Below are positions 46,546 through 58,090 of a stretch of DNA of 64,000 nt, in pieces (the stretch's first letter is position 1; each line of letters opens with the position of its first letter). Both the position numbers and the translations under genes were made by a program. This DNA is from Apodemus sylvaticus (Eukaryota; Chordata; Mammalia; Rodentia; Muridae), in assembly GCF_947179515.1 (NCBI RefSeq), contig NC_067472.1, forward strand, positions 80,789,481-80,853,480, read 5' to 3'. The notes beneath the pieces were generated by a model. The model ran no database searches, was not told the origin of the DNA, and was given only the letters and a program-made list of their open reading frames with translations.

Positions 46546-46567
46546 TACTTAGCCTGTAATCATTACA

Positions 46568-46626
46568 GTGTGTGTGTGTGTGTCTGTGTCTGTGTCTATG
46601 TGTCTGTGTGTATGTGTGTGTGTACA
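46568..46626. repeat. (TG)n imperfect microsatellite
   Basis: TG units interrupted by TCTG and TATG, immediately after the old L1 3' region. Confidence 0.9.
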
Positions 46627-46629
46627 TAG

Positions 46630-48644
46630 ACACACTTTTACATCCATGTGAGTAAATGAGCAGTGTGTGTAGACTTTAAAATAAAAGTGAAGAAATAAAA
46701 GACCAGCTACATGAATGGTTGTTGGAAGAAGTAAGAATAATTAGGAAAAGTTTAGGTTTTTTATGGTGAGAATAGACACATCCTTGGCTGCAGGGATTCA
46801 GCTGTTCCTGCATCCATGCATCACTCAAAAGCTGAGCATGATAGGATGGGGGTCAGGAGGCCCTGCAGTGATGGGGAGACAGGCAACCAGACTTAGGTTG
46901 TGAGAAAAATTCCCTCTGCCCAGGGATACACAGGCACAGGGGTCCTCCCTCCCTCCCAGGCAGCCCCAATTCCACCCACCTTTTGTTTCTATTCTCTTTC
47001 CTTAAGTTAGTAGAGAAAACTGATAATTAAGCAATTAAACATCAAAGGGAGGCTCTGACAGCCCTGGAACTTGTTCAAAAAAAAAAAAACCCAGTAAGGA
47101 AACTACTGTGAAGATAAAGGCCTCCCGAACTGAGACCACCTTGTAGTGGGTGCTCAGGTCCCCGGAGGAGGCCAAGGCTCCTCAGGAGCCAGGGCAGGTG
47201 TCAAGGTTACTCTAGTGTGGTGGTATGAACAAGTCCAATTGCCCTCTGATATTCCTAGGGCTTGGTTTCCCAGAGCCAGCATCATCACAGTTGCAAAAGT
47301 GTATTAGCATGGAGACATGGATCACAGGGTGGTGTGTGAACAATTGTGTCGGGTGGGTGGGGGGCTTGGGCTGTGGTGTCAGGCTCCAAAATCTCTTCCT
47401 GCTTTGACATTGGTAATCAAAGCACCGAGATTAGAGATGCTGAAAGTGGCTAAGTCAGTAAAAACACCCTTAAAACCTCTGAATCAAATACCTGTTTGTT
47501 AGAAACATTCTGTGGACCAAGAATACTGCAGCACAGTGCATCCTGGTCATGAGAAGTTTCATTTTCTAGTCAGAGGTGACATAGCATAAGCAACTTAAGT
47601 GAAGTGTCCAGCATGCCAGAAGGTAACTCACACTGCAGCAGAGCAGGGCAGAGCAGGGACACAGGTGACTGAGACTGTGACACCTACTAGGGAATAAGAG
47701 ACTGCAGCATTAAGGAAACCGGGGTCACAAAGAGTCCCACTCCAGCTCAGTCCTCCAGCAAAGCCCTCCTTAGCCTCCTGCCCCCTGCCTGGAGTGTTTC
47801 CAAGGGTTTCTGTTTCCTGATTTTCTCCTTTCTGTCCACCTTCAGCATAGCTTTCACCTGTGCCAGCCTGTTCATACTGCTCACTTGATCTGAATCCCAA
47901 GGTGACCCCATGTGTCGAATAGAATAGGAATGACATGAGAACTGGGGAGTTGGCAGGGTGGGGTGGACCAGATGGGATAGGAGCTGGGCGTAATGGGATG
48001 TCTCCCTACAGCACCACTCAGGAAGCATGAAGAAACATGGGCAGTCTATTGCTAGATACAAGATATTGTTAAATGAGTTTTGAAAGACAGGCAGGTAAAA
48101 TCTTGCTTTTAAACTGACAGCCAATGAAAATAATTTTAAATATTAACAGGCCAAACCAAACATGTCTGTGGATCAAGATTCTGCCTCCAGGGTCACTAGT
48201 TTGGTCGTAAGGGGTGGCGCATAAAACATAACCTCTTTTCCAGAGCCTCTTTCTGTCTGCACAGGCTTAACCTCCGAGCCACCTCAGCTTCGGCTCAGCG
48301 CCTCTCCACACACACAGAGATTCTGGGGTTCAGATGCAGTGGATTCTTATTCTCCAGGCCCAGCACTTCCAGCAGACTCGTGGTTTTCTTCCACGCTGTA
48401 AATTGGTAAACTCCTATTTCTACCATACCCAGCTCAGAGTTACCTCCCTTTCCTCCCAGGCAGAGATGATTCCACCTACTTCAGATGCTTAATGGGCTGG
48501 GACAGATGTGCTTATCATTAGGCATGGCGTGTTACATAGTAAAGCTTTAACAAATTTGGCTTCTGCTCTGACATGGGACTTGAGTCAGGGATAGGAGTTT
48601 GCCTGTCTGTGTTTTACATCCTTCATAGAGCTTTCTGAAATGTG
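46630..48644. other. Unique sequence, no gene recognised
   Basis: Minus-strand frames at 47628-47936 and 47747-48124 (125 codons) and a plus-strand frame at 47225-47502 show no recognisable domain. A12 near 47078. A CpG-containing patch near 48200-48320 is repeat-free. Confidence 0.4.
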
Positions 48645-48790
48645 CTCTGGACCTGGATGGGAGATCAGCCTAGCACAGATCAGGTGCTCAGGCTACAGAG
48701 ACTGGAATGAAGTCATGGCTCTACCATTCACATGCCCACTGCTCACTATCCTCGCCTGCAGCACAGGGATGAGCTCAAAGGAACTGTGCC
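48645..48790 (+). mobile_element. MIR-like ancient SINE
   Basis: 'tgaagtcatggctctaccat', 'tcacatgcccactgctcact' and 'gcagcacagggatgag' follow MIR core order loosely. Confidence 0.35.
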
Positions 48791-48800
48791 CATGAAAGCG

Positions 48801-48980
48801 TTTTTTTGTTTTTTTGTTTGTTTGTTTGTTTGTCTCTTTGTTTAGGACAGAGTTTTGCTATGAATTCCAAGTTGGTCTTAAATTCATTCTGTATCCCAAG
48901 ATGGTTTTGAGCTTATGGTATTGTTCCTTTCTCAGTGACCTGATTGCTGAGATTGCCAATGTGTTCCACCATCTCTGGCC
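48801..48980 (-). mobile_element. Old B1-type SINE with (TTTG)n tail
   Basis: (TTTG)n tail, then 'aggacagagttttgctatga', 'attccaagttggtcttaaat', 'tgctgagattgccaatgtgt' and 'ccaccatctctggcc'. Reverse orientation. Confidence 0.65.
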
Positions 48981-49090
48981 CTGTGAAATAATTCTGATGA
49001 CTGAAAAATGAATTCTCAAACAGACCAAAGATGAAAACCCATTTCCAGTGTGGATAGGGTATCGTAGCTTTCCAGGTTATCCTTTAAAAC

Positions 49091-49432
49091 TGTGGTGGTT
49101 TGAATATGCTTGGCCCACGGAGTGGCACTATTAAGAGGTGTAACCTTTTTGGAATAGGTGCGGCCTTGTTAGAGGAAGTGTGTCACTGTGGGGTGGCTTT
49201 GAGACCTTCCCCCTAGCTATGTAGTAGACAGTCTGCTCCTGGCTTCCTTTGGATGAAGATGTAGAACTTTGCGCTCCTCCAGTCCCATGTCTGCCTTGTT
49301 GTTGCCATGTTTCCTGCCTTGATGATAATGGACTGAACCTCTGAACTGTAGGCCAGCCCCAATTAAATGTTGTCTTTATAAGAGTTGCCTTGGTCATGGT
49401 GTCTGTTCACAGCAATGAAAATCCTAAGACAA
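49091..49432 (+). mobile_element. Rodent mid-repetitive element (URR1/RMER1-like)
   Basis: Nearly full length: 'gtggtttgaatatgcttggc', 'ggagtggcactattaagagg', 'gagacagtctgctcctggct'-type text, 'ccttgatgataatggactga', 'cagccccaattaaatgttgt' and 'ttggtcatggtgtctgttca', ending 'atcctaagacaag'. The minus-strand 88-codon frame is its shadow. Confidence 0.85.
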
Positions 49433-49434
49433 GA

Positions 49435-50335
49435 ATGTAGAGATAGCCCTATACTGAAAATGTATCTCCATACTGCATGAAGTTCAGGTCCTAGGCACAA
49501 ACCCTTTAGTGGAACTGGAGCTCCTCAGGTAGAATCTGTCCTTCTCTTTACCCCAAACCCTCTCTTTTTTCTGCCCAAACACAAATATGTCCGTAGCATT
49601 GAATTCTTTGTTCTATTTGGTAGCACTAAAGCCATACGCCTTGAACTCTGATACCTAACCTCTAATTTGATCTTCATAACAGTTTGCTGAAATAGTGCAG
49701 GTTCTAACAGTTGCTAAGATGAGCTATTGGAGGTCCAGCAATGGCACGTGGTAACTTTGTTCTGCTGCTTAGTAGGGCAAGTGATGGGGTGGGGTCCAGA
49801 TTGCACCTTCACCTTCTTGGCCAGTCACTCACACTTGTACTTAGGTTGTGTGAAGCACGGAATTCAGCCTCACTGAGCGATGGTGCGGATTCTTAGAACA
49901 TTGCATGCTCGCAAGCATGAGTCACTAGGAGAGCAAACCTGCTACATGAAGAACATATAAAATTGCCATGGATACCATAATGTTGTTCCTCAAGTTATAG
50001 CAAAAATCAGTAGAGGTGTGATTCCTCCTAGCTCAGGAAGCAAGAAGTTCAAGTTAAGGGCAGATTTCTGCTGTTGGCTCTGAGGAAAAACCCTTCCCAA
50101 GCCTCCTGTCCCTGGCATTGGTAGCTATGCCTGCATACCTAGCCTCTAATTCAGCCTTCACAGAATTTTCCAGATATCAAATTCTCTTATCTCCTAAGCT
50201 ACTTATCATCATGAATCTAGGGTCCAACTAACCCAATGTGATCTTTCTTGAAGATCCTTGGTTTAATTTCATCTTCAAGGAGCCTTCCTCCAATTTTGTC
50301 TCTACATTACATTAATGAGCTTTAGGTGAGATTAT
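49435..50335. other. Unique sequence, no gene recognised
   Basis: No frame of note and no repeat assigned. Confidence 0.5.
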
Positions 50336-50583
50336 TCCTCTCCCTTCCCCCTGCCTGCTTCTCTTTCCTTCCTTTCTCCTTTCCCTTTGTCTCTCCTCTC
50401 CCTTCCCTTCTGCTCCCTTTCCTCCCTGCTCAGTTTCCCTTCTCCCTTCCTCAGGGTCCTTTCCTTCCCTCTTCCCTCTTCCTTCCTCTCATTTCCCCTT
50501 TCTCTCCTCCATTACTCTTTCTTCTTTACCTTCCTTTCCTCCTTCCCTCCAAACCTCCTTTTCCTTTCCTCTTTCTTTCTTTT
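50336..50583. repeat. 250-bp polypyrimidine tract
   Basis: CCTT/CTTC/CTCC-rich, nearly pure pyrimidine, giving Phe/Leu/Pro/Ser open frames of 80-96 codons on +. It runs into the poly-T end of an inverted L1, so L1 may have inserted at its edge. Confidence 0.9.
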
Positions 50584-51081
50584 TTTTGAATTTTTTATTA
50601 ATAATTTTATTCATTTATATTTCAAATGATAACCCCCTTCCCAGTTACCCCTCCACCAACCCCCATCCCATTCCTCATCTCCCCCTCCTCTTTGCTTCTG
50701 TGAGGGTGGTCCTCCATCCATTCACCCACTTCTGCCTCACCCCTCTAGCATCCCCCTTTGCTGGGGGCATTAAACCTCCCTCCCTTCCCACTGATATAAG
50801 GCCATCCTCTGCACATATGTATCTGGAGCCATGGCTCCCTCCATGTGTACTCTGTGGTTGGTGCTTTAGTCCCTGAGAGCTCTGGGTGGTCCAGTTAGTT
50901 GATATTGTTCTTCTTATGAAGTTGAAATCCCCTTCAGCTCCTTTAGTCCTTCCCTTAGCTCTTCAATTCAGGTTCCTGGGCTCAGTCCAATGATTGGCTG
51001 TGAGTATCAGCATCTGACTGGTCAGGTGATGGTAGAAACTTTCAGAGAACAGCCATATCAGGCTCCTGTCAGCAAGTGCTT

Positions 51082-51259
51082 CTTGTTTTTTATTATTTAT
51101 TATATGTAAGTACACTCTAGCTGTCTTCAGGCACACCAGAAGAGGGCATCAGATCTCGTTACAGGTGGTTGTGAGCCACCATGTGGTTGCTGGGATTTGA
51201 ACTTAAGACCTTCAGAAGAGCAGTTAGTGCTCTTATCCTCTGAGCCATCTCTCCAGCCC
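51082..51259 (-). mobile_element. B2 SINE nested in the inverted L1
   Basis: 'gtaagtacactctagctgtc', 'caccagaagagggcatcaga', 'gtgagccaccatgtggttgc' and 'gccatctctccagcccaata'. Nearly full-length reverse B2, younger than the host L1. Confidence 0.93.
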
Positions 51260-51272
51260 AATAAAAATCTTG

Positions 51273-51355
51273 AGGCCACTGAGATGGCTCAGTTGGTAAA
51301 AGGCTCTTGCTGAGTTCGCTCCCAGAACCCATCTGGTAGGAGAAAAGAACCAATT
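51273..51355 (+). mobile_element. B3/B2 5' fragment
   Basis: 'gccactgagatggctcagtt', 'ggtaaaaggctcttgctgag' and 'cccagaacccatctggtagg' give the tRNA-derived head of a forward B3-like SINE, truncated after the head. L1 text resumes next to it. Confidence 0.6.
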
Positions 51356-53042
51356 CTTGTGTGTTAGTTTTCAGATAGGGTTTGGTGTCTGCAAATGGGA
51401 TGGATCCCTAGGTGGAGTGGTCTCTGGATGGCCTTTCCTTCAGTCTCGGTTCCATTTTTTTGTCCTGCTCTTTCTTTTGGACAGGAACATTTCTTGGTTG
51501 AAACCTTTGAGATTTATGGGTGGCCCCACCCCTCAACTGGAGGCCATGACTATTAATTAACTGGAGGTGGTCTCTACAGGTTGTATCTCCCCTTTGTTGG
51601 GCATTTCAGCTAAAGTCTTTGTCATTGGCTCCTGAGACCCTCTTGCTTCCCTGGAGTCTGAGACTTTCTAGTGACTACCCCAGTTTGCCATTCTCCTCTG
51701 CTACATGTTTCTATTCAATTTCCTGATGGTCTGTGCTTCTCGTATTCCTTCCAGTACCTCTTCCTGTCGCCCTTTCCCCTCCCCCTCCTCCCTCCCTCCC
51801 TCCCAGATTCCTCCCTCTCTCCCTCTAACTCATGTAATTATTTTGTTCCTTGATCTATGTAGGATTGGAGCATCTATACTTTGGTCTGCCTTCTTAAGCT
51901 GCATATGGTTTGTGGGTTGCATCATGGGTATTCTGAGCTTTTGGGCTAAAATCCACTTATCAGTGAATACATACCATGTGTGTTTTTTTGTGTCTGGGTT
52001 ATCTCACTCAGGATGGTATTTTATGATTCTGTTTGCCTTAAAATTTCATGAAGTCATTGTTTTTAATAGCTGAGTAGTACTCCATTATGTAAATGTGCCA
52101 CATTTTCTGTATCCATTCCTCTGTTGAGGGACATCTGGCTTGTTTCCAGCTTCTGGCTATTATAAATGAGGCTGCCATGAACATGGTGGAGCACGTGTCC
52201 TTGCTATATGTTGGAGCATCTTTTGGGTATATGCCTAGTAGTGGTATAGGTAAGTCTTCAGATAGAATAGTTTCTAATTTTCTGAGAAACTGCCAGATCG
52301 ATTTCCAAAGCATTTTTACCAGCTTGAAGTCCCAACAGCAATGGAGGAGTTTTCTCCACATCCTTGCCAGCATCTGATAGATCAGTGGAATAGAACTGAA
52401 GATCCAGAAATAAACCCACACACCTACAATCACTTGATCTTTGACAAAGAAGCCAAAATCACCCAGTGGAAAAAAAAATAGCATTTTCAACAAATGGTGC
52501 TGGTTCAACTGGCAGTCAGCATGAAGAAGAATGCAAATCGATTCATTCCTACTTCTTGCACAAAGCTCAAGTACAAGTGAATCACGGACCTTCATATCAA
52601 ACCAGATATAGTGAATCTAATAGAAGAGAAAGTGGGAAAGAACACATTGACACAGGGGAAATTTTCCTGTACAGAACACCAATGACTTATGCTCTAAGAT
52701 CAACAATTGACAAATGGGACCTCATAAAATTGAAACACTTCTATAATGCAAAGGACACTGTCAATAGGACAAAACAGCAACCCCAGATTGGGAAAAGCTC
52801 TTTACCAACTCTACATTTGACAGAGAGCTAATATCTAAAATACACAAAGAACTCAATAAATTAGACTACAGAGAACCAAATAACTCTATTTAAAATGGGG
52901 TACAGAGAAAACAAAGAATTTTCAACTGCGGAATCTCGAATGGCTGAGAAGCACCTAAAGGTCAACATCCTTAGTCATCAAGGAAATGCAAATCAAAATG
53001 ACCCTGAGATCCCATCTCACACCAATCAGAATGCTTTCTTTT

Positions 53043-54100
53043 CTTCTGATGCTTTAATTTACTAGAGAACTCCACAGAAGACCTGCTTCCCTTGGAGCGA
53101 GAGGTGGCATCTCTGCTGGTCTGGATGCTTGAAACTGTATGGAGAGATCTTGCATTTGCTTGCCCAGAGACTGCATTTGCTTTGTATAGCAGCTTCTGCA
53201 GAGACGAAGGCAATCCATCCCAGACTTTGGACACCTAGAACCTCAGAATCTAAAATGAGACCCCGGACTATTGAAGCAACTCAGCAGTGATCACTGAAGG
53301 TGGGTGCTGGTCCTTGCTACCCCAAAATGGGGTGTGTTGATGGAGGGTGGAGGCTGGGAATGGGCCTGCTTTCATGACTGTTCCTAGAATTCATCCCATT
53401 TAGATGAGTGGGCAGGCCCTCACTCCACTGGAGGATGAGTGACAGGAACACTCTTATGTGAGGAGTCCTCAGGAGCCTCAGACTGCCACACTCCACTGAG
53501 CACAGTTCCTGTGATTGCTTGAGAAGTCAGGATATGTGGCAGTTGAAACCTCAGATTTGGAGTGAGAGCAGTAGCTCTGCCCCAGATGGGATGGCAGCTG
53601 GCCGGATGCTCTGCCCGATGGGGTGGCCACTGGCCTGGTGCCCACTGGTCTTCTGATCCCTGTCCTTGTGCACAATAGTGCAAAGAACAGTAGAATTCAC
53701 CGAGCAGGACTGTGGCAAATGAAGATAAACTGAAGAATTTGCTAAAATGTAATTCTTCCCTATAAAATGTGTCATTCATCATCAGAGCCTCACAAAAGTT
53801 AAGAATGAAAACACTGGCAGAAGTGGTGTTGGTTTCCTCACTAACTCTACATTTTAATCCTAAGCACTATAAATGCCTCCTGATGAAGGATGGGAAAGCA
53901 TACGAGCTCATATATCTAACTCCTTGTCGCCAGCTCTCTTGAATTGTTAATTACATCTTTACTTGGACTTCATTGTTATTTAACTTACTTTGTTCTTGAA
54001 ATGCTGATGTCACAGCAACTGCTTAGACACAGTGCTAAGAAGGCTGTCCACTGAAGTGCAGCGTTCCTCCTTGTGCTCTAACTGGTGGAGTGTTTTGAGT
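53043..54100. other. Unique sequence, no gene recognised
   Basis: Overlapping minus-strand frames at 53420-53782 lack features. No repeat assigned. Confidence 0.45.
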
Positions 54101-54105
54101 TGTTT

Positions 54106-54225
54106 CTTTTTTTTTTTTTTAGAGACAAGTTCTCTCTGTGCCTTTCAGGTTGGCCTTGAACTCATGATCTTCCTATCTCAGCCTTCAGGTTCTGGATTTA
54201 CAGGTGTGTTCCTCCCTACCTGGCC
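54106..54225 (-). mobile_element. B1-type SINE
   Basis: T-run tail, 'agagacaagttctctctgtg', 'caggttggccttgaactcat' and 'ttctggatttacaggtgtgt'. Reverse and diverged. Confidence 0.75.
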
Positions 54226-54917
54226 TGGAAACTGTGCTGTCACCGTTTTGTTTTAGATATATCCAGCAGTACCATTGTCCCTGTTGTAGTCAATGATGTC
54301 ACAGAATGTTCTAGAACTACATTTTCTTTTTCGTGTTCACTGTGAAATGATAGTTTTGTGTTACTTCAACTTTTCACCTTGTGGGTTTTTTTTTTTTTTT
54401 TTTTTGCTTATAGAGTGAAATGTTTTCTTTGTGTTGAAACCCTGTAAGGTATATGTATATGTTATAGTTGTTTGCTTATGTAAGCTCTTCCTGGAGTCGA
54501 ATGTGTGTTCTCATTCTAAGGACTCTGTTCTGTCTAATTGTAGGAATTTTTCTTCTAATGTATTTAGAAGAATATGTAATTCTTTTTCCTTGTTGTTTTA
54601 TTGGGTTCTGTGCTACAGCTACATCAATTATCTCCCCACTGGTTTGTCTTTGTTCTGTCTGATCACCTAATACCTGACTCTAAATACTTTGATCTCACAG
54701 CCTTATCTTTGTATTTCAACTGTAATTATGTCAACATTCCCTTCTGTATTAGGAAATCAATTTTCAACTCTATTTTATTCTTCAGTGGCTTTGACCCTGA
54801 GCACCGATTCTTTTTTAGGCCAGAATGATATCTTCTTGCCATGGTATCCTTGATGTATAATGAAGTATACCACAAGCAAGAGTCACTTCTTCAGTGGGCA
54901 GAGCCATCATGCCTGCT
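54226..54917. other. Unique sequence, no gene recognised
   Basis: T20 near 54387-54406. Overlapping short plus-strand frames at 54431-54828 without features. Confidence 0.4.
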
Positions 54918-55572
54918 TATACTCTCAGCACACCCTCTGCATACCATGAGAAAACAGTACACTCCCAGCAAACTACTGAACCACCCCCTATATACCCTCT
55001 GCATACTATCAGCATACCTCAGCACACCCTCAGCACACTCCCCTGCACAAAGCCCTCTGTGCACTCTCTGCAACCCTCTGCACACCCTCTGCACACCCCC
55101 AGCATACCCTCTGCACACCCTCTGCACACCCCTAGCACACCCTCTGCACACCCTCTGCACACCCTCAGCACACCCTCTGTACACCCTCTGCACACCCTCT
55201 GCATACCCTCTGCACACCCTCTGCACACCCCCAGCATACCCTCTGCACACCCTCGGTACACTCTCTCTATACCCTTTGCACACCCTCTGCATACCTTGAG
55301 CATACCCTTTGCACACTGTCAGCATACTCTCTATACAGTCTGTGCACACCCTGTGCACACCCTGTGCACATCCTATGCACACCTTCTACATAACCTCTGC
55401 ACACTCTGTACAACCCTCTGCACACCCTCTCTCTGCACACCCTCTGCACAATCTCTGCACACCCTCTGCACACTCTACAACCCTCTGCATTCCCTCTGCA
55501 CACACTATTCACACCCTATGCACCCCTCTACACCCCTACATCCCCGCTGCATGCCCTCTACAAACCCTCATC
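54918..55572. repeat. 11-bp minisatellite, unit CTGCACACCCT
   Basis: About 60 units of an 11-bp motif, near-perfect at 55080-55260 and degenerate at both ends. Because 11 is not a multiple of 3, each strand cycles through all frames every 33 bp and lacks stops in most. This gives a 271-codon frame on + (11-residue period, HPLHTLCTPSA-like) and 163, 94 and 81 codons on - (VCRGCAEGVQR-like). The frames have no signal or domain and are most simply repeat artefacts. Confidence 0.95.
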
Positions 55573-55913
55573 CACGGTGGTATAGATCGGGGTTGGGTAG
55601 AGACCACCAGCATCTTAGATGCAGAGCTGCATGGTATCTTAGTTCTCTAGTTGCATGGTTCTCTTGGCTTCTGATTTCTGTGTTGGGGACCACAATCTCA
55701 GTGCTTTAGGAACCCAGTGATTGTACAGAGCAAGGGAACCTCTTAACATCTCCCCCTCATTCTGTATAGATTGCTCAAGAATTCAGAATTGTGATCCAGA
55801 ATGTTTTATCTCCTACTTTCTGAATTCTACTAGGTACCAGAAAGATCCTAAACTCGAAGCATTGTCACTAAAGCAGGAAGCACCTCATCAACGTTGCCCA
55901 GACATTCATGATT

Positions 55914-56180
55914 GTGATGGCTAACCTTGATCGTCTTCTTGATTGGACCAAGAGGTGTCTGGGGGTTAGTAAAGCACACAGATGCCTGACATTTCTAGAG
56001 AGGATCAAGTAGGTTGATGGCCTGGGTGGAATAAAGGGGGCTAGAGGGGGAGGCCTGCACAAAGCCTTCTGTGTAGAGGGAAGCTTCTCTGGTTCCCACA
56101 TAGCATGACGTTCACTGCCTCAAGCATCATGCCCTGAGCCATGAAGAACCTGAGACTATGAGCCAAACCCAAGTACGCTG
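55914..56180 (+). mobile_element. Rodent mid-repetitive element (URR1/RMER1-like)
   Basis: 'gtgatggctaaccttgatcg', 'gaggtgtctgggggttagta', 'aagcacacagatgcctgaca', 'atttctagagaggatcaagt' and 'agactatgagccaaacccaa'. Same family as 30610-31010, forward. Internally shortened. Confidence 0.75.
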
Positions 56181-56352
56181 TGATTCAGTGATGCTGCGGT
56201 GCCCGTGGCTCTGCATTATGTTGTACCTTGAAATTTGGTCCCTTTCTGTTTTCCTACTACTCCGTTTCACAGGTAACACAGAGCTCACCTGGATGTCAGG
56301 GCTATGTACTCTATCCCTCTAGCACATGGCCGTTGTACCTGTAGATAAGCCT

Positions 56353-56465
56353 GCTTTTTTCTTTCTTTCCTGAGTTCTCTTTCCCCCCTTCCTCCCTCTC
56401 TTCTTTCCTCCCTCCCTCTTTCCCTCTGCCTCCCATCTTATCTTTTCTGCCTTCCATTCTCCGCA
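56353..56465. repeat. Polypyrimidine tract
   Basis: CTTT/CCCTC units, about 95% pyrimidine on +. Confidence 0.85.
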
Positions 56466-56644
56466 TTGGATTCACCCCTTATGCCTCTGAAGGATAATTC
56501 AGCTTAACAAATATCTATTACAACATATTTCTATTGAAAGTGATGCCCAGATGAGAGCAGGACCCTCATGGCCCTCCATGGAAGGAGCAAAAATAACAAA
56601 GAATCAATTTTCTCCAGCATTTGAACATTCCACATTACAATATG

Positions 56645-58077
56645 GGAATGGTATAGCAGGATCTTCCGGAAGTGACTTGCTCAGTTTTCTGAGGAACCGC
56701 CAGACTGATTTCCAGAGTGGTTGTACCAGTTTGCAACCCCACCAGCAGTGGAGGAGTGTTCCTCTTTCTCCACATCCTCCCCAACACCTGCTGTCTCCTG
56801 AATTTTTAATCTTAGCCATTCTGACTGGTGTAAGGTGAAATCTCAGGGTTGTTTTGATTTACATTTCCCTAATGACTAATGAAGTTGAGCATTTTTTAAG
56901 ATGCTTCTCAGCCATTCAAAGTTCTTCAGGTGAAAATTCTTTGTTTAGCTCTGTACCCCATTTTTTAATAGGATTATTTGGTTTTCTGGGGTCTAACTTC
57001 TTGAGTTCTTTGTATATATTGTATATTAGCCCTCTATCTTATGTAGGGTTGGTGAAGATCTTTTCCAAATTTGTTGGTTGCCGATTTGTTCTTTTGATGG
57101 TGTCCTTTGCCTTACAGAAACTTTGTAATTTTATGAGGTCCCATTTGTCAATTCTTGATCTTAGAGCATAAGCTTTTGGTGTTCTGTTCAGGAGCTTTCC
57201 CCCTGTACTGATGTCCTCAAGGGTCTACCTCAGTTTCTTTTCTATTAGCTTCAGAGTGTCTGGCTTTATGTCTGGAGATCCTTGATCCATTTGGATTTGA
57301 GCTTAGTACAGAGATAAGGATGGATCAATTCACATTCTTCTGCATGCTGACCTCCAGTTGAACCAGCACCATTTGTTGAAAAAGCTATCTTTTTTCCATT
57401 GGATGTTTTCAGCTCCTTTGTCGAGGATCAAGTGGCCATAGGTGTGTGGATTCATTTCTGGATCTTCAATCCTGTTCCATTGATCTGCCTGCCTGTCACT
57501 GTACCAATACCAGGATTCCCCAGCATGTAATAAGGATACGTGCTCCACTATGTTCATAGCAGCCCTATTTATAATAGCCAGAAGCTGGAAAGAACCCAGG
57601 TATCCCTCAACGGAAGAATGGATGCAAAAAATGTGGTATATATACACAATGGAGTACTATTCAGCCATTAGAAACAATGAATTCATGAAATTCTTAGGCA
57701 AATGGATATAGCTGGAGAACATCATACTAAGTGAGGTAACCCAGTCTCAAAAGATCAATCATGGTATACACTCACTAATAAGTGGATATTAGCCTAGAAA
57801 ATTGGACTACTCAAAACATAATCCATACATCAAATGAGGTACAAGAAGAACGGAGGAGTGGCTCCTAGTTCTGGAAAGACTCATTGTAGTAGTATAGGGC
57901 AAAACCAGAACAGGGAAGTGGGAAGGGGTGGATGGGAGAACAGGGGGAGGGAAAGGGGCTTATGTGACTTTCGGGGAGTGAGGGACCAGAAAATGGAAAA
58001 TTATTTGAAATGTAAATAAAAAATATATGGAATAAAAAAATTAAAATAAAAAAAATAAAATAAAATTTGGGTAAAAA
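56645..58077 (+). mobile_element. Murine L1 with 5' inversion, microhomology and TSD
   Basis: 56645-57512 is ORF2 in reverse ('ccgccagactgatttccaga', 'ctctgtaccccattttttaa', 'ccagcaccatttgttgaaaa'). From 57513 the L1 runs forward ('gattccccagcatgtaataa', 'tgttcatagcagccctattt', 'gaatggatgcaaaaaatgtg'), through 3' UTR ('gggtggatgggagaacaggg') to 'gaaatgtaaataaaaaatat' and an A-rich tail. TSD aatatgggaatgg (56639-56651) against aatatgggagtgg (58078-58090) overlaps the L1 sequence at the inversion priming site. ORF2 is truncated and non-functional. Confidence 0.92.
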
Positions 58078-58090
58078 AATATGGGAGTGG

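Larger units (their letters stand above)
50584..53033 (-). mobile_element. Murine L1 with 5' inversion (twin priming)
   Basis: 50584-52376 is L1 in reverse: poly-T, 3' UTR, then the ORF2 C-terminus, readable as a damaged minus-strand frame at 52038-52595 with the LWKS and YYSAIKNN motifs of that region. At 52377 the sequence flips to forward ORF2 ('atagatcagtggaatagaac', 'acaaatgggacctcataaaa', ending 'caccaatcagaatg'). The two parts are neighbours in L1 order with only a few tens of bases missing. TSD candidate CTTTCTTTT at 50575-50583 and 53034-53042 is low complexity. Non-functional. Confidence 0.88.

Noticed and set aside
52038..52595. 185-codon minus-strand frame as a gene
   Set aside because: It is the damaged C-terminal part of L1 ORF2 running across the inversion junction, with no reverse-transcriptase core.
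54894..55709. 271-codon plus-strand and 163-codon minus-strand open frames
   Set aside because: Both are generated by the 11-bp minisatellite, which lacks stops in most frames. There is no promoter, domain or codon bias.
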